Source of the DNA: Phlebopus portentosus
Taxonomy: Eukaryota > Basidiomycota > Agaricomycetes > Boletales > Boletinellaceae
Direction of reading: 5' to 3'
Assembly: GCA_037892935.1 (NCBI GenBank)
Contig: JAYXKI010000002.1
Span: forward strand, 2,542,001 to 2,606,000
DNA: 64,000 nucleotides
Both the position numbers and the translations under genes were made by a program. The notes beneath the pieces are model-generated. The model did no database searches and was not told the origin of the DNA. It worked only from the letters and a program-made list of their open reading frames with translations. This document shows positions 34,630 through 45,518 of the stretch, piece after piece. The stretch's first letter is position 1. Each line of letters starts with the position of its first letter.

Positions 34630-37069
34630 CTATATAGCTATGACTTCCGAGATGTCAGAAATTATTGAAACGTATTGATGCCAACTCAACTCACTCGAGT
34701 CGAGAAATCCTCTACAAATATCGTCATTCTTCTCCATAAGGTGTTTCGTTTTCTTATTAAACTTTAGCTTTTCAGTCCACTTCAGCACGTGAACCCATGT
34801 AGCCCTCCCGTTGCGTATCTTGTGTAGACGGGTCATAAACCAACGCTCATTACCGGGGCTCCAATATCTGACATTTGAAGTAGCAGACATCCATTGCTTA
34901 GGCGTCGGCCACCATGAATAGAGCATGACATTCCTGCCTAGAGAGCATCTTCAGCCATCAAAAGGAGAATGAAGGCTGACAAAATACCTTTTTTAACTTT
35001 ATACGTCCTGCACAAGAAAAGGAGCTCAGACCCTGTGAGCACCTCCTCCAAAAGAGCTTCGCCATTCGGTAAAGAAATTTTTCGACCGAAGACGTTGATA
35101 TCAACCGACGGTCCTATCGGAATGTCTTCATAGGACCCGCAAACTTCCAAAATAGCCCTCCAGATAGGTCCACCGAGACCAAAGATCGAGCGGGCACGAG
35201 GTTGACGCATAAAAAGCTGAAACAATTTTTCGTATTGTGCATATGTGTATGCCCCGGGTTCCTCGTCAAGTGTGCGACTCCCGAGGTCCCAAGTCAGTGG
35301 GTCCAATCTAATGCTGGGTTCCTTTGCAAAGCACAGAGTGCGAAACGGCGAACCACGTCGAACGAAAAGATGTACGAGCTCGCGCCCAGTCAAACACCCA
35401 CGTCTAAGCAACTCTACCACTAAAGAAGGCTGTTCAATAGCAATTATGAAATCGAGATCGTTCGGCCGAAGGAGATAAACGACTCCATCAAGAGTGCACT
35501 TCTGTAAATTCAGAGAGAAGGAGACTTTTCGCATCTCTCTTACAGCAGGCGAATCGATATTACCGGGGTGAATATCTAAGACTGTCGAAGGTATTGGGAG
35601 GGTTTTGAGAAGACGCCGCACAAATTGAATGATCCCAAGCATCTCGATAAGGGTGAAACTATCGGTTGACGACTCAATGTCATAAAGAATGCCACGAGTC
35701 GTCGCCCAAGAACTCCCCGCTTGCTCTTCACGTACAACGGATGCCGATTCGTTATCGAGAGAAAGAATCAAATGGACGTTTGGAAGCAGTAGACCATAGC
35801 GATAGTACAGCATTCTATCTAACTCCACATCCTTCAGGGATCTAACTTTGACCTGGGGCGTATGGAATATCTGGTCGTGAGAGCCTCCTGGAAGCGTTTC
35901 TGACTGAATACCATTTCGGATGGCAACGCTGCATTGGAATGCATCTGAAAGTGATCGGACTCTAAAATTTCCCCTTCCTCTTCCTCTTCCTCATCCACAT
36001 CCGGTAAGGAAAGTCGATGCTCGGTCGATTTATCAGGAGATGAACGACGAGGAACGGAGACACTCGTAGAGTTTTGCAATCTAGGGAAATCGCAGCTGTC
36101 GTCCGAGTCGGGATCTGGGAAAGAAGGCCTGGCATCCGGATCAAAATTACTACAGACGTCCCACTCATTCCGTGTCACCAAAAAATGCATCTGAGAAGCT
36201 GGATACTCTGAATAATCATCAAGTTCCTTCCTCGACACCCTACGACGAACGTAACCCCAAGAGAACTTTTCCCAGTGAAAAACTTTCGACTTCTTCGTAA
36301 TACGACCTCCGTTTCGTTCGTTCTTGAGCCTCTTTCTGTCCGCTTTGGACATCTTGCTCAGGCTTTCTTCGTCCTCGGCGTGCTGCCTAGCCCAAAACTG
36401 TTCCGGTGATTCAAAGGGATTTTGGCGTGATCCCTTTTCGACCTGCCCTGGTTTGAAGAGAACAAAACTGGTGTAAGGCTCGACAGGAGTCAAGTTAGCT
36501 TTTGTTGTCAAGCTGGCATTTATTGAGTGGGACGATTTGTTGGTATGATCTATCAAGACTAAGTTGGACTCGTTCGAGCGCGGCAACTTGCCAGCTACGA
36601 TATTGTCGGTGACAGAACGTGGCGCCGTCGAGGGGTTCGCAACCGATTGCGCCTTAAATGATGCTGTCGGAGACTCGAGCTCGTAGTCCCAGACCGACGA
36701 AGAATCGATCGATTCAAACTGGAATGAATTTCCGTTTCCATTATTCTCCTTCGCTGACGTCACTTCCTCGTAACTCGGCCTGAGCAACTCGGCTATGCGA
36801 AGGTTGAATTTATCATGCATTGGGATTCGGTAGCTCTCCCCGTCTCTCCAGAATATCCAGAACGGTATATGTTTTCGAATAAAGACCGGCAAATGGCAAA
36901 TCTCTGCGATGCTTTCGGAAAAGTCAATGAATGTTCCTACGCTGCCATCTCTGAAGGTAAAATTGGCGATTGGAGAATGTTCAAGGCCCTCCAGAAACAC
37001 GTCCGGAAGACCTTCAGCTTTACCAATGCCCTTCCAATCAGGTGTAAGCGCGATGAGATAAGTAGCCAT
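34630..37069 (-). pseudogene. Agaricomycete-type hypothetical protein, one frameshift
   Basis: Open frames 37069-35834 (411 residues) and 35828-34938 (296 residues), plus a final exon to 34630, form one protein. A family known to me from many mushroom genomes has the same order: QNPFESPEQFWARQHAEDE, SKADRKRLKNERNGGRI, VTRNEWDVCSNFDPDARP, an acidic stretch, then a helical half (LLPNVHLILSLDNESA) ending with SWWPTPKQWM and WFMTRLHKIRNG. Function is unknown. The two large frames differ by one base. A missing base in the four-base run 35855-35858 would fuse them, with RSLKDVELDRMLYYRYG continuing directly. The last intron takes the acceptor just before GCAGGAATG near 34944. Confidence 0.72.
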
Positions 37070-37605
37070 GCCAAATAGAATGCAAAATGCTCATTGAGAC
37101 CTTCTAGTGCGATTCATGGCTGTAGAATAGTCGGTAGCTACTCCAGCGTATCCTATTTTGCATAGAAATATTGGAAGAGAAAACTCGAGTGTCGTATTCA
37201 CGTGTTGCAGTAGGCCTCGGCAAAGACGAAACGTGCAAGATTCGAACACTTCCCATAAATCGATCTGAGAAGGCGAAAGGATAAAGTTGCCATTGCCGCA
37301 CGATACGATGTCGATGGATCTGAAAGGCTCAAGGAAAAAGCCTCACAATGCGTCCATTTTCGGAACAGCGCAGAGATAAGGAAACCGTTCATTGTAGAAC
37401 CGAGGTTTCATGGCATCACGAAGACTACCAACGTTCGCATCCCGACGTTCAGGGAAGTCCGAAACATTGAATCCAACCCAAACAGAGCCTTTCTTATCTA
37501 TGAAGACCTTCCTTCGTTGCTGTATGACTTCAGCTAATTTATGCTGCGTGTCGGCTATGCGTCCTTAGAAGACGTTCTGAGTCCCAGCCATTGGAAGATG
37601 CAACG

Positions 37606-37891
37606 AAGTCCCGATTAAACCAGAACTGTGCTGCGGGCAGAAAGAATATGCAGAGTAGAATCTCTGTTTGACTTTTGTTTGAAATCCTGGAACCCGATTA
37701 AACCAGGTCCCAATTGTGGAGTTAAGGATAGTTTGTTGTTACTGTTAGCGTATGCGTGTGTGTTCGTGTCATCTCGGTCACGTGGGAAAATGCCTAAACC
37801 GCTTGAGCCTCGATCCGATCGACGCTCCCTCCTATATTTCTTCCTTACCGCCAACATCATCCCATCGGGAGTCCCAGTTTAATCGGGACTT
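37606..37891. repeat. MITE-like element with 15-bp terminal inverted repeats
   Basis: AAGTCCCGATTAAAC at 37606-37620 and GTTTAATCGGGACTT at 37877-37891 are perfect inverted repeats bounding 286 bp. An internal near-copy, CCCGATTAAACCAGG, lies at about 37691. No transposase is encoded and target duplications are not evident. From 37070 to 37605 I see no gene. Confidence 0.65.
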
Positions 37892-38137
37892 CCGATTTTC
37901 TTTCCTCGTAAATGCCAAACCTATATAGCTCTGGTTTAACTGGAGCTTGTTCTGGACTTCGTGATACTTCGTAGTTATTATTGTTCTTTTCGGCTATAGA
38001 AGTAGGATTTCATTCTTTCACGCTGGGGCTCAGCAGGTCATCACGACAATGGCTCCCTGTACTATTCTGTAATGTATTTTTATTATCCATAAAAGTATAA
38101 AGGCATTCTCGGAGAAAGATGGTTCTCCTTTGAAATC

Positions 38138-38870
38138 ATGCCTCGCCGTTATTCGCGCTTTGATAATGCAAATGTTCCAGTTCGTGCTTCAAGAAGGTCT
38201 CCATCACTGTCGGATGAAGAACTCGGAGAATCGCACTCCAGCTCACTTGAGGAAAGGCGCAGAACTCGCTCAAGATCGTCGGAGGGCAGCGATGGAGCTC
38301 GCGATTTGATGGAAGTGGACGATTCTGTTGGCGACGATTCTATTGGCAGTGAAACTGCAGACAATGGAATGTCAGTCGTCGATGACGTATCTTCAGAAGA
38401 AACCTCGACTCTCATTCCTAAGCCTCCTGGAGAAGCCTCGAGACCCAATAGGGGTGGATACAACCTCGAGGAAGTACTCTTGGGGTGTAGCTGGAGCAAG
38501 GACGACATCACAACTAGGAGGGTGAGTCGTCATTTATCGCACATCAGTGGAACTAAGTGCAACTTATGCAGAAATATGTCCACCGTCTTATTGATAAGTA
38601 TCTCGATATTTGCAAGCCTATCACACGTCAGAAAGATCGCGCTTTAAAGACAGTCTTCGATGTGGTGCGTGTCATCCTTTGATCGGAACCACTGTCTGAG
38701 AACCATAGGACAGGCCATCAGGGAGTATCCCGATTTCAAGCGCTTCCAGAATGGTTGGCCCATTAAAGACATGTGCAGGCTGCGTTTGAAATATACTGCG
38801 AGTCGGGAGAAATGTCGTGCTGACAGGGCTCTTGCACGAATGGTTAAGGCATCCAAGGTGGTATTCAGCA
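38138..38870 (+). CDS. Agaricomycete-type hypothetical protein with disordered N-terminus
   Basis: The start MPRRYSRFDNANVPVRASRR leads into a Ser/Asp/Glu-rich disordered region of ~110 residues. The conserved part follows: GGYNLEEVLLGCSWSKDD, then after a short intron near 38522 KYVHRLIDKYLDICKPITRQ and KDRALKTVFDV. A further exon has IGQAIREYPDFKRFQNGWPI and YTASREKCRADRALARMVKA. Proteins with this helical region recur in Agaricomycetes without known function (memory-based). The 3' end is uncertain; the region 38880-39240 has no clear exon. Confidence 0.55.
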
Positions 38871-39243
38871 CTGTGTGTTTGACATCCTTGCTAATATTAA
38901 TATAAGAAATCTACTCGTTCTCGTTCTCGTTACAAATAGTTGGATTTTGTTATTGGCGCACCAGGAGAGGAGGGGAAGGGGCTTGTGTTTTTCTGGAGGT
39001 CATCAATGTTCCAATCGGTAATATTACTTCTCATTTCAAACCATTTAATATAAGAAACATTTATATGCTATAGTAAAAATTCAAAAAGGTACATACTCCG
39101 CTCTTGCGGTAGAGCGCAAACTGCAATCTATTCAAGGACGTTCCAAAAATTACAACCGAGTCTCGATTCTCAGTTTCTTCATCATACGGCACCGCCCACG
39201 GCATGCCTGCATGAACCTATGTTTGAGGAGAAAATAAGATGAT

Positions 39244-40296
39244 TCAGCAGGGCCAGAAACTATAGTGGAAATGGTAAACCAACCTGCTCATAACAAAATC
39301 AGCAATTCTGCGGCTCTCAGTATCGTCATTCATGTCTACGAAATATGAACCATCGAGGGCTCGCTTCAGGAGCAAAGCGTCGCCCTTAAACGTGGAGCGG
39401 ACACTACGATTAATGGGCAGGCGTTTGTGATTCTTACAAAAAATCGTATAGAATTCGACACGACGGGGCCGGATCAGAGTGACAGCGACGGCATGAATGT
39501 ATGGTTGAATGCTTGCGTCGGCCAAGATAGATGAAACGCATGCATGCATGGTATGTTGTCCAATGCAGGCTTGAATATGGAGCATCTCAGGCTCTGGCTC
39601 GTGACACGAGTAGAAACGCGAAAGCATAGGTACCATAACTCACTGATGAGGGGAGGTTAGTGATCAATGATCTGAGCGAATGAACATTGACTCACGTATT
39701 GAAGAGGATGCAAGTAACTTTGGCTCGACATACGTATCCGTGATCTACTACGAAAGGTGAAGATTGGCGATGTGAACACTCAGTGGATGACACAAAATTT
39801 GAGGAGCAGACCAGGCGTTGGCCGGAAACTTAAATATTCGAATGCAAGTCTGAGCCTCCGGATGCAAAAGGCGCAGCATGCCAGCTTCAATGAAGTTTCT
39901 GATCGTTCTGCTCAATTGTGCTTGATGGCTTGAGCCACTCCGAATCCATGAACACAATAAAACAATGAGATTCACTAATGTGTTTGAACGTGCATGCATT
40001 ATCAGACATGGTCGTGAAGGATTTCTATACACAATGAAAAGCTCTATAGCTAACGACTCGAATAAGTAAGTTCCGAGAATGTTCTTGAGAAGAAACAAAA
40101 TGACAATGAGATACTCATCTGGGACAAGAAGCACGATACGACATGGCGCCGATTGGAGCGGTGACAATGAATTATCCCAGATCGGGGAGACACATTCATT
40201 TAGGATGAGAGGCCACCACGAAAGGCCACCACCACAAAAGCTCATTCTTCTAAGCAGACCGCTGAGTAACTGCGCACAGCAGAAGCAGAGCCACAC
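39244..40296 (-). CDS. Hypothetical protein, Agaricomycete-type C-terminal region
   Basis: The downstream part (39636-39244) contains RVEFYTIFCKNHKRLPINRS, then GDALLLKRALDGSYFVDMND and RIADFVMSRL. The pattern resembles lineage-specific Agaricomycete proteins with a conserved KRLPINRS-type motif; function unknown. The upstream open frame (40296-39748) is Leu-rich, and how the two parts splice is not clear. They could be separate. Confidence 0.4.
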
Positions 40297-40363
40297 CCCT
40301 GCTTCAAAAGAGTGCTGCGATCAGTGGCAGACTCCGCTCTCCTTTTCCGTTGGACGGACGAAC

Positions 40364-42600
40364 ATGGACGTTAATGGTGTTGATTCAGAATCGTCGGTTC
40401 AATTGCCTTTTGCTTCGAATTTTCCAGATTCAGCTCGGAGCATGATGGCGAATGCCTCAATGGATGTCAACATGGGAGAGAATGGAAATCCCTGGAATGA
40501 AATGACGGCTTCTGGGATCGATGTGACAAATCCTTGGACAGATGCAGGTGATGCGCAGTCAGCGACAGTTATCCAAAGCATGCCCGTCCGAGCAAGATCG
40601 TCAGTTACGGTTCAGGTGAGAACTTCGGTAAAATTTTGAACTACTCGGACTCACTCACATTCTAAGAGCCCGTTCACCGCTCCAAACCTTCTGTCGGCCA
40701 GGAATACGAGGGCACCCAGGGTACCTAGTCGACGTAAACACAGAGTAAGATAACGCTCATTCAAACTGTCCGAACTGACAAAGGGACACATCCCCAGACT
40801 TACAACCAACCTTACCCACAATATTATAAAAAATACCACACCGACTGGGGGGCAATAGGCGTAGTAAGCATAGAGGAGGACGGGCTTGAGTGGTCCCGTC
40901 TGGAGCGGGAAAGAGATGAGTCTCGATTAGCTCTTGAACAAGAGAGAAAGAACCTAGAAGCACAAAAGTTAGCATTTGACGAGGAAGCAAGAAAGCTGAC
41001 AGATGAAAGGAATCGTGAAAGGTTGGAACTTGAATCGCGAATGAAAAGACTGGAAGAGGAAAAGGAAATAGTGAGTAGCATCGCGACCTCTGCCAATGCC
41101 ATACTCATCGTCATTGTTATCGCACAGCTCCGTCAACAGATGGAAGCCGTTACTCAGAGGGAGCCAGAAGTCGCACAACAATACATCCAACAAGTAAAGC
41201 ACTTCATTCTTTAGTTGATCGAGCTCATTGCCTTTAGGTTGAAATACAACATGAAATGGAGGCTCAAAACGAATGTGGACCATCAGGGACTCCTGTGGAA
41301 ATAAATAACGAACCTTGTCTGGAGACTCCAGTGGAAGTGCATGACGAACCTCATCCAGAAACTCCAGAGGGAATGCAGGACAATCTAAGTCCAGGAAATC
41401 CGGCGGAAATGTGGGATGGATTCAATCAGGACAGATTCCATCCGGAGGGAACGCCAGTCGAATATCGTCCACCTGCTCCAAGTACGGCTTGGTACTTCGA
41501 AAGAATTGATCAGGAGATGGATTGCAAAGATGCACAGCTGGGTCAGGGCTGCGACAATATGTTCATACTCCAAGGGGAGCTCAAATCTTGTCGTGCTCGA
41601 TCACGATCCGAACGTAGTAACAAGCAATCTGTAAGCCAGTAAACTTCTCTTCATTGCAGTGATTGACGGAGTTCCTTCAGAAGGAAGTAATTGCAGCTTT
41701 TGCTTGTTTGTTCAAGTTTGGAAAGGAGACCGAATTCGAAAGGCATACACCCGCAAGAAGGACGCAGGTGGATGCTTACAACAGGAGCAGTGAACAAGGC
41801 CCAACCCCAAATGATCTATGTCTCGATGTGTTCGGACAATGCACATCACGCTGGAATAAGAAAGTAATCGAAATTATCTATGAAAACATTCTTCAACAGA
41901 AAGGTGTCGCTTCCTTACCTCAAGAGTTCAAGAACAATTATCGGTCGGCGATCGCATTCAAGATCAGATGCGTGAGATACTTTTGTCGGAAGCTGATTCC
42001 TTGAATCAAGGAACCAGGAGTTCTTGAAACTACGTTGAAAGTGTTCCATCGAAGCAAGCAGCAGACATTCAACAGACAGAAGACGAATCGGCACAACAGT
42101 AGGCGTCTTAAGGTAAGTCGGACGAGCATTGTGTTGAAGTCTTCGCTACTAAAGATGACAAGTAGATCTACAGAGAGCGAGTCGAGATGTGCCTAAAATG
42201 CCTACCGGTGCAGCATGATCCGGATTCTCCTTGGAGCTACCTGGCGAGAGAAGTCTTGGAGCTTGGACCAGATGGGATGAGCTCTGATGAGTCCGACATT
42301 GGAGAAGCTAATCAACGAGTTTTCCACGTCAAAACACTTCCATGGAGGACCAAGGATGCTGAGAAACAGTTTCAATTTATCGACAAGCAGTGTCACGTAT
42401 TGAAGAAAAACCGAGGTTCGGGCCCTAGAAATTGAATACGAGACCACAAATTTGTGAGCACTCAGCAGGCACCTAGCGGAAGGGCTGGAATAATCTACAA
42501 TGCAGAATGGCTACAGGGCAAATCTTGGGAGCAAAGGGAGGTTCAGGAAGCCGTCTCCACAAAGCGACTTCCATGGGTGAGGGTGCATACAGTGCAAACA
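40364..42600 (+). CDS. Agaricomycete-type hypothetical protein with central coiled coil
   Basis: This is a multi-exon gene read from MDVNGVDSESSVQLPFASNF through a coiled coil at 40880-41090 (LEWSRLERERDESRLALEQE, RLELESRMKRLEEEKE). Acidic repeats follow at 41256-41450 (GTPVEINNEPCLETPVEVHD). A helical region comes next (GPTPNDLCLDVFGQCTSRWN), then the C-terminal signature LGPDGMSSDESDIGEANQRV, FHVKTLPWRTKDAEKQF and RAGIIYNAEWLQG. That last signature recurs in hypothetical proteins of Agaricomycetes that often end in a predicted DNA- or protein-binding tail; function unknown. Exon boundaries are approximate. Confidence 0.55.
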
Positions 42601-42708
42601 GTGTAAACAGGTAACTAGAGACGAGGCGCATACTGTATCTCAGATAGTACTACAATAAAATTGATTTATGTTCCTGTACATGATAATACGACCAACTTTT
42701 TTGGCATC

Positions 42709-42821
42709 CGCAAGACGATTAAACCACCTCGCCACAGTATTCCGCGACCGGAACTTCGCCGACTTGGAGATATGAGCAGCAATTTGGTATCCGGTATCCA
42801 CGAGACGATTAAACCGTCTCG
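42709..42821. repeat. Two copies of a GACGATTAAACC motif, one a perfect hairpin
   Basis: CAAGACGATTAAACCACCTCGC lies at 42711-42732. At 42801-42821 CGAGACG-ATTAAAC-CGTCTCG forms a 7-bp perfect stem with a 7-nt loop. A third copy of the first form is at 44495-44516. All three lie upstream of plus-strand genes. Confidence 0.6.
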
Positions 42822-42881
42822 CTGGAGTTATAGATCTTAGCCGCGATACCTTATCTTTGTTACGAAAATTGTGGATATATA

Positions 42882-43865
42882 ATGCGGCGTGGTATCAGAC
42901 ACTTTACACACCGAATTATGCAGCCTAATCAAGAGCATTTCGAAAGGCTTCAAGGACAGAATAGTGGAGGCAATTCTCGCCCACTAGTACAGCAAGGACC
43001 TGGGGAGGTCGCTGTGGAATATATTCAAGAGGAACCCGATCGACGAAATTACGAGGACGAATGTGACGAAAGGGAGGACCCATACGATTTACAGCAAGGA
43101 CTAGCTGGAATGCACATTGGACATACTCCTCCACCCGAGCGAAGCTACGTGCAGATAGAAGAACAGAACATCGCAAGATACGTGGAACTCCTACAGAAGA
43201 GACGATATCGACATAGTGCAACCAGACGCTTTGTTCATGAAAGCCTGGTTTGTACAAACTGCTATTTGGCATACCAAAGGAGTTGGGTTCTTTCGGAGTG
43301 GCTCCTCAAGAACTTCGTAGAGCGCTTAGTAACTAGGGAAGGGGCCGATGTCAAGATTCAGCACAAACCTGGACCCTCGGAACGAACGTTGGACCAACCA
43401 TTGCCGAACCACGGAATGAGCACATATGACCATGAGGTATCCATATGGCTTGGCGATAGAGATATCTATGCACTGAAGGTTGGCGTGAGAGCTTGGATCA
43501 ATCAGCATCGTCACCAGACCTTGTGTCGAAATACTGCAGTGGAAGTCGATTGGCCAATCTATTACAGTGCGCCATCGGACGTCGAAAGTCTTATCGAAGA
43601 AGCAACGGATCGAATGCTAGAAGCATGGGAACAATCGGAAGAAGGGGTTATTACAGTTGACGAATGGCACGAGACGAATCACCTGGGAAGAAGATACAGG
43701 TTAACATCGGGAACCGGACTACAATTCTCCGACATCGATATAGCGGCAAGGCACAGAAGGGTATCGGCCACATATACACAGCCACCAAGGTTAATCTCCG
43801 ATGATCGGCAGGGGTTGCCGATTTCGAATCCTGAGATAACGGTCAGCCCCATGATGGAAGACTAA
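42882..43865 (+). CDS. Hypothetical protein, single exon, 327 residues
   Basis: This is a long intron-free frame starting MRRGIRHFTHRIMQPNQEHF; a second ATG (MQPNQEHF) 12 codons on is an alternative. It is Gln/Glu-rich at the start, then mostly helical with YVELLQKRRYRHSATRRF, a CTNC pair (SLVCTNCYLAYQRSWVLSEW) and SIWLGDRDIYALKVGVRAW. No known domain is recognised. It sits among lineage-specific genes and repeats, and could be a decayed or domesticated element protein. An intron-free frame of this length in an intron-rich genome suggests a real but unusual gene. Confidence 0.5.
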   Translation: MRRGIRHFTHRIMQPNQEHFERLQGQNSGGNSRPLVQQGPGEVAVEYIQEEPDRRNYEDECDEREDPYDLQQGLAGMHIGHTPPPERSYVQIEEQNIARYVELLQKRRYRHSATRRFVHESLVCTNCYLAYQRSWVLSEWLLKNFVERLVTREGADVKIQHKPGPSERTLDQPLPNHGMSTYDHEVSIWLGDRDIYALKVGVRAWINQHRHQTLCRNTAVEVDWPIYYSAPSDVESLIEEATDRMLEAWEQSEEGVITVDEWHETNHLGRRYRLTSGTGLQFSDIDIAARHRRVSATYTQPPRLISDDRQGLPISNPEITVSPMMED

Positions 43866-44145
43866 CGGCAGAAGCTCGGCCGGAGTAACGGAGCGCCGGT
43901 GAAGCGAGATCGCGGCACATGGAAGAAGTCTCTCGTGGGAGGATTGGCGTTAAGGATTAACATGTGATAGGAACGGAGATCGACAGAAGCCTGGGGAAAG
44001 CTTCTTCGGATCAAAGGTAGAGAAAGGCCTGCCTAATAGGGAAGGAAGTAGTCGGTGGTGCAACTAGGAGTTTCAGTAGCACCACCAGAGTTGTCAGTGG
44101 TACTACAGACTCAGGAGAGTAGTGGTGACACCAGCTGAAACACAT

Positions 44146-44462
44146 TGTCCTAACCAATGGCGAGGCATGGTCGGTAGTATTTGGTAGTCAGTAGTATTCA
44201 GTAGAAATTTTATTTAAGGCGCCAGCTGAGCGGGGTATTGTCCCTCAGCAAAATTATTTTGTACTTTCAATCATAACTGTACCCCTTTGATTGAACCTCT
44301 GCTCTACTGCTGAGTTAAGCTTGAGCCTATAGCTCGCTTCTTGGTAGTACATCTAACCTTCGCTACTCTACTCTCCAATTATACATTGTCAGAAGGAGGA
44401 AGCAGGGACTTGTTCCGGTATGCTCGGACTGACCACCTCGTCCGAAAACGCTGGTCCTAACA
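44146..44462 (+). repeat. Solo LTR-like repeat (317 bp)
   Basis: It begins TGTCCTAACCAATGG and ends GGTCCTAACA, so has TG...CA ends, with a TATA-like TTTATTTAAGG near 44210. A partial inverted copy is at 9832-9981. No matching target duplication (CACAT versus ATCTT), which suggests age or wrong left boundary. Confidence 0.55.
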
Positions 44463-45518
44463 ATCTTGAGCCAACTATTTGACCTGGGGACAGGCAAGAC
44501 GATTAAACCACCTCGCTGTCAGTGCCATTGCGATGATGAAACTTCCAACAAAGATCCGAAAGAATACGTCGGAGTCATAATAAAGGGCACGTGCAATATG
44601 CTGAGATGACCAAATTCGTCCCATCGTCCTTTTGACGACCTTCTTTCAACAAACACGACACGATGAATGAAATTGTGCAGAATTGTCTCATGGCTGAGCC
44701 CTGTTTAACAGGGCCACCTGAGCGCAAGGATATAAGGACGCATTTGCAGTTTAACCGTCGCCTTGTCCTTGTTGATGTTGATCTTCCCCCATCCCCATCT
44801 CATTTTCTTCTCTAGCCTCTGTCTCGATTGCAACATAAATGGTCCGCCCTTGCAAGGACGAATGTACTGAGAGGTGTGAATGCAGCGTATGCACCAAAAC
44901 GATAAACGCAGATGGGACTCGTGGTGTCAGCCACTCTGCGAATGACCATGAGGCCCACCAAACGTTTCGATCGCGCTTCAGAATTTGTAATACCGAGCCA
45001 GAGATCATATACCAGTATCACGACTCGAGCGATGACGAGAACACTGACATGGACATGGAAGTGGATGATGTTGAGGGATTGGTCGGGGACATGGAAGCTC
45101 TGTTTATTCAGGAGAGTCTCGAGCTGGGTGAAACTGAAGTTGACGTTGGTGACGACGATGATGATCAGGGATACCCAGAACCTGTGCTTTCACATTCTGA
45201 GCATAGTCAAACCATGTATAAGAATGGTATGTTCCCTTGGCTATATTTTCAATGCATTACTGATTTAACTTTGAATTCATGTGATATATCAGAACATAAT
45301 TTCGACTGGCCTATTGTTGACGAAACGGGAATTGTCTATATGGTTTTGATTATATCCGCATTTTGTTCACTATTCTTTTCCATGAGCCGAAGTTCATCCG
45401 ACATACTACTGAAGTTCTTACGATGTCTGGTTTATGCAATACTGCATTGCACCACATCGGATAAAACGGCCGTGCGGTGTGGTATTTTGGGTGGTCTCTC
45501 TATCTGAAGGCGCTACAG

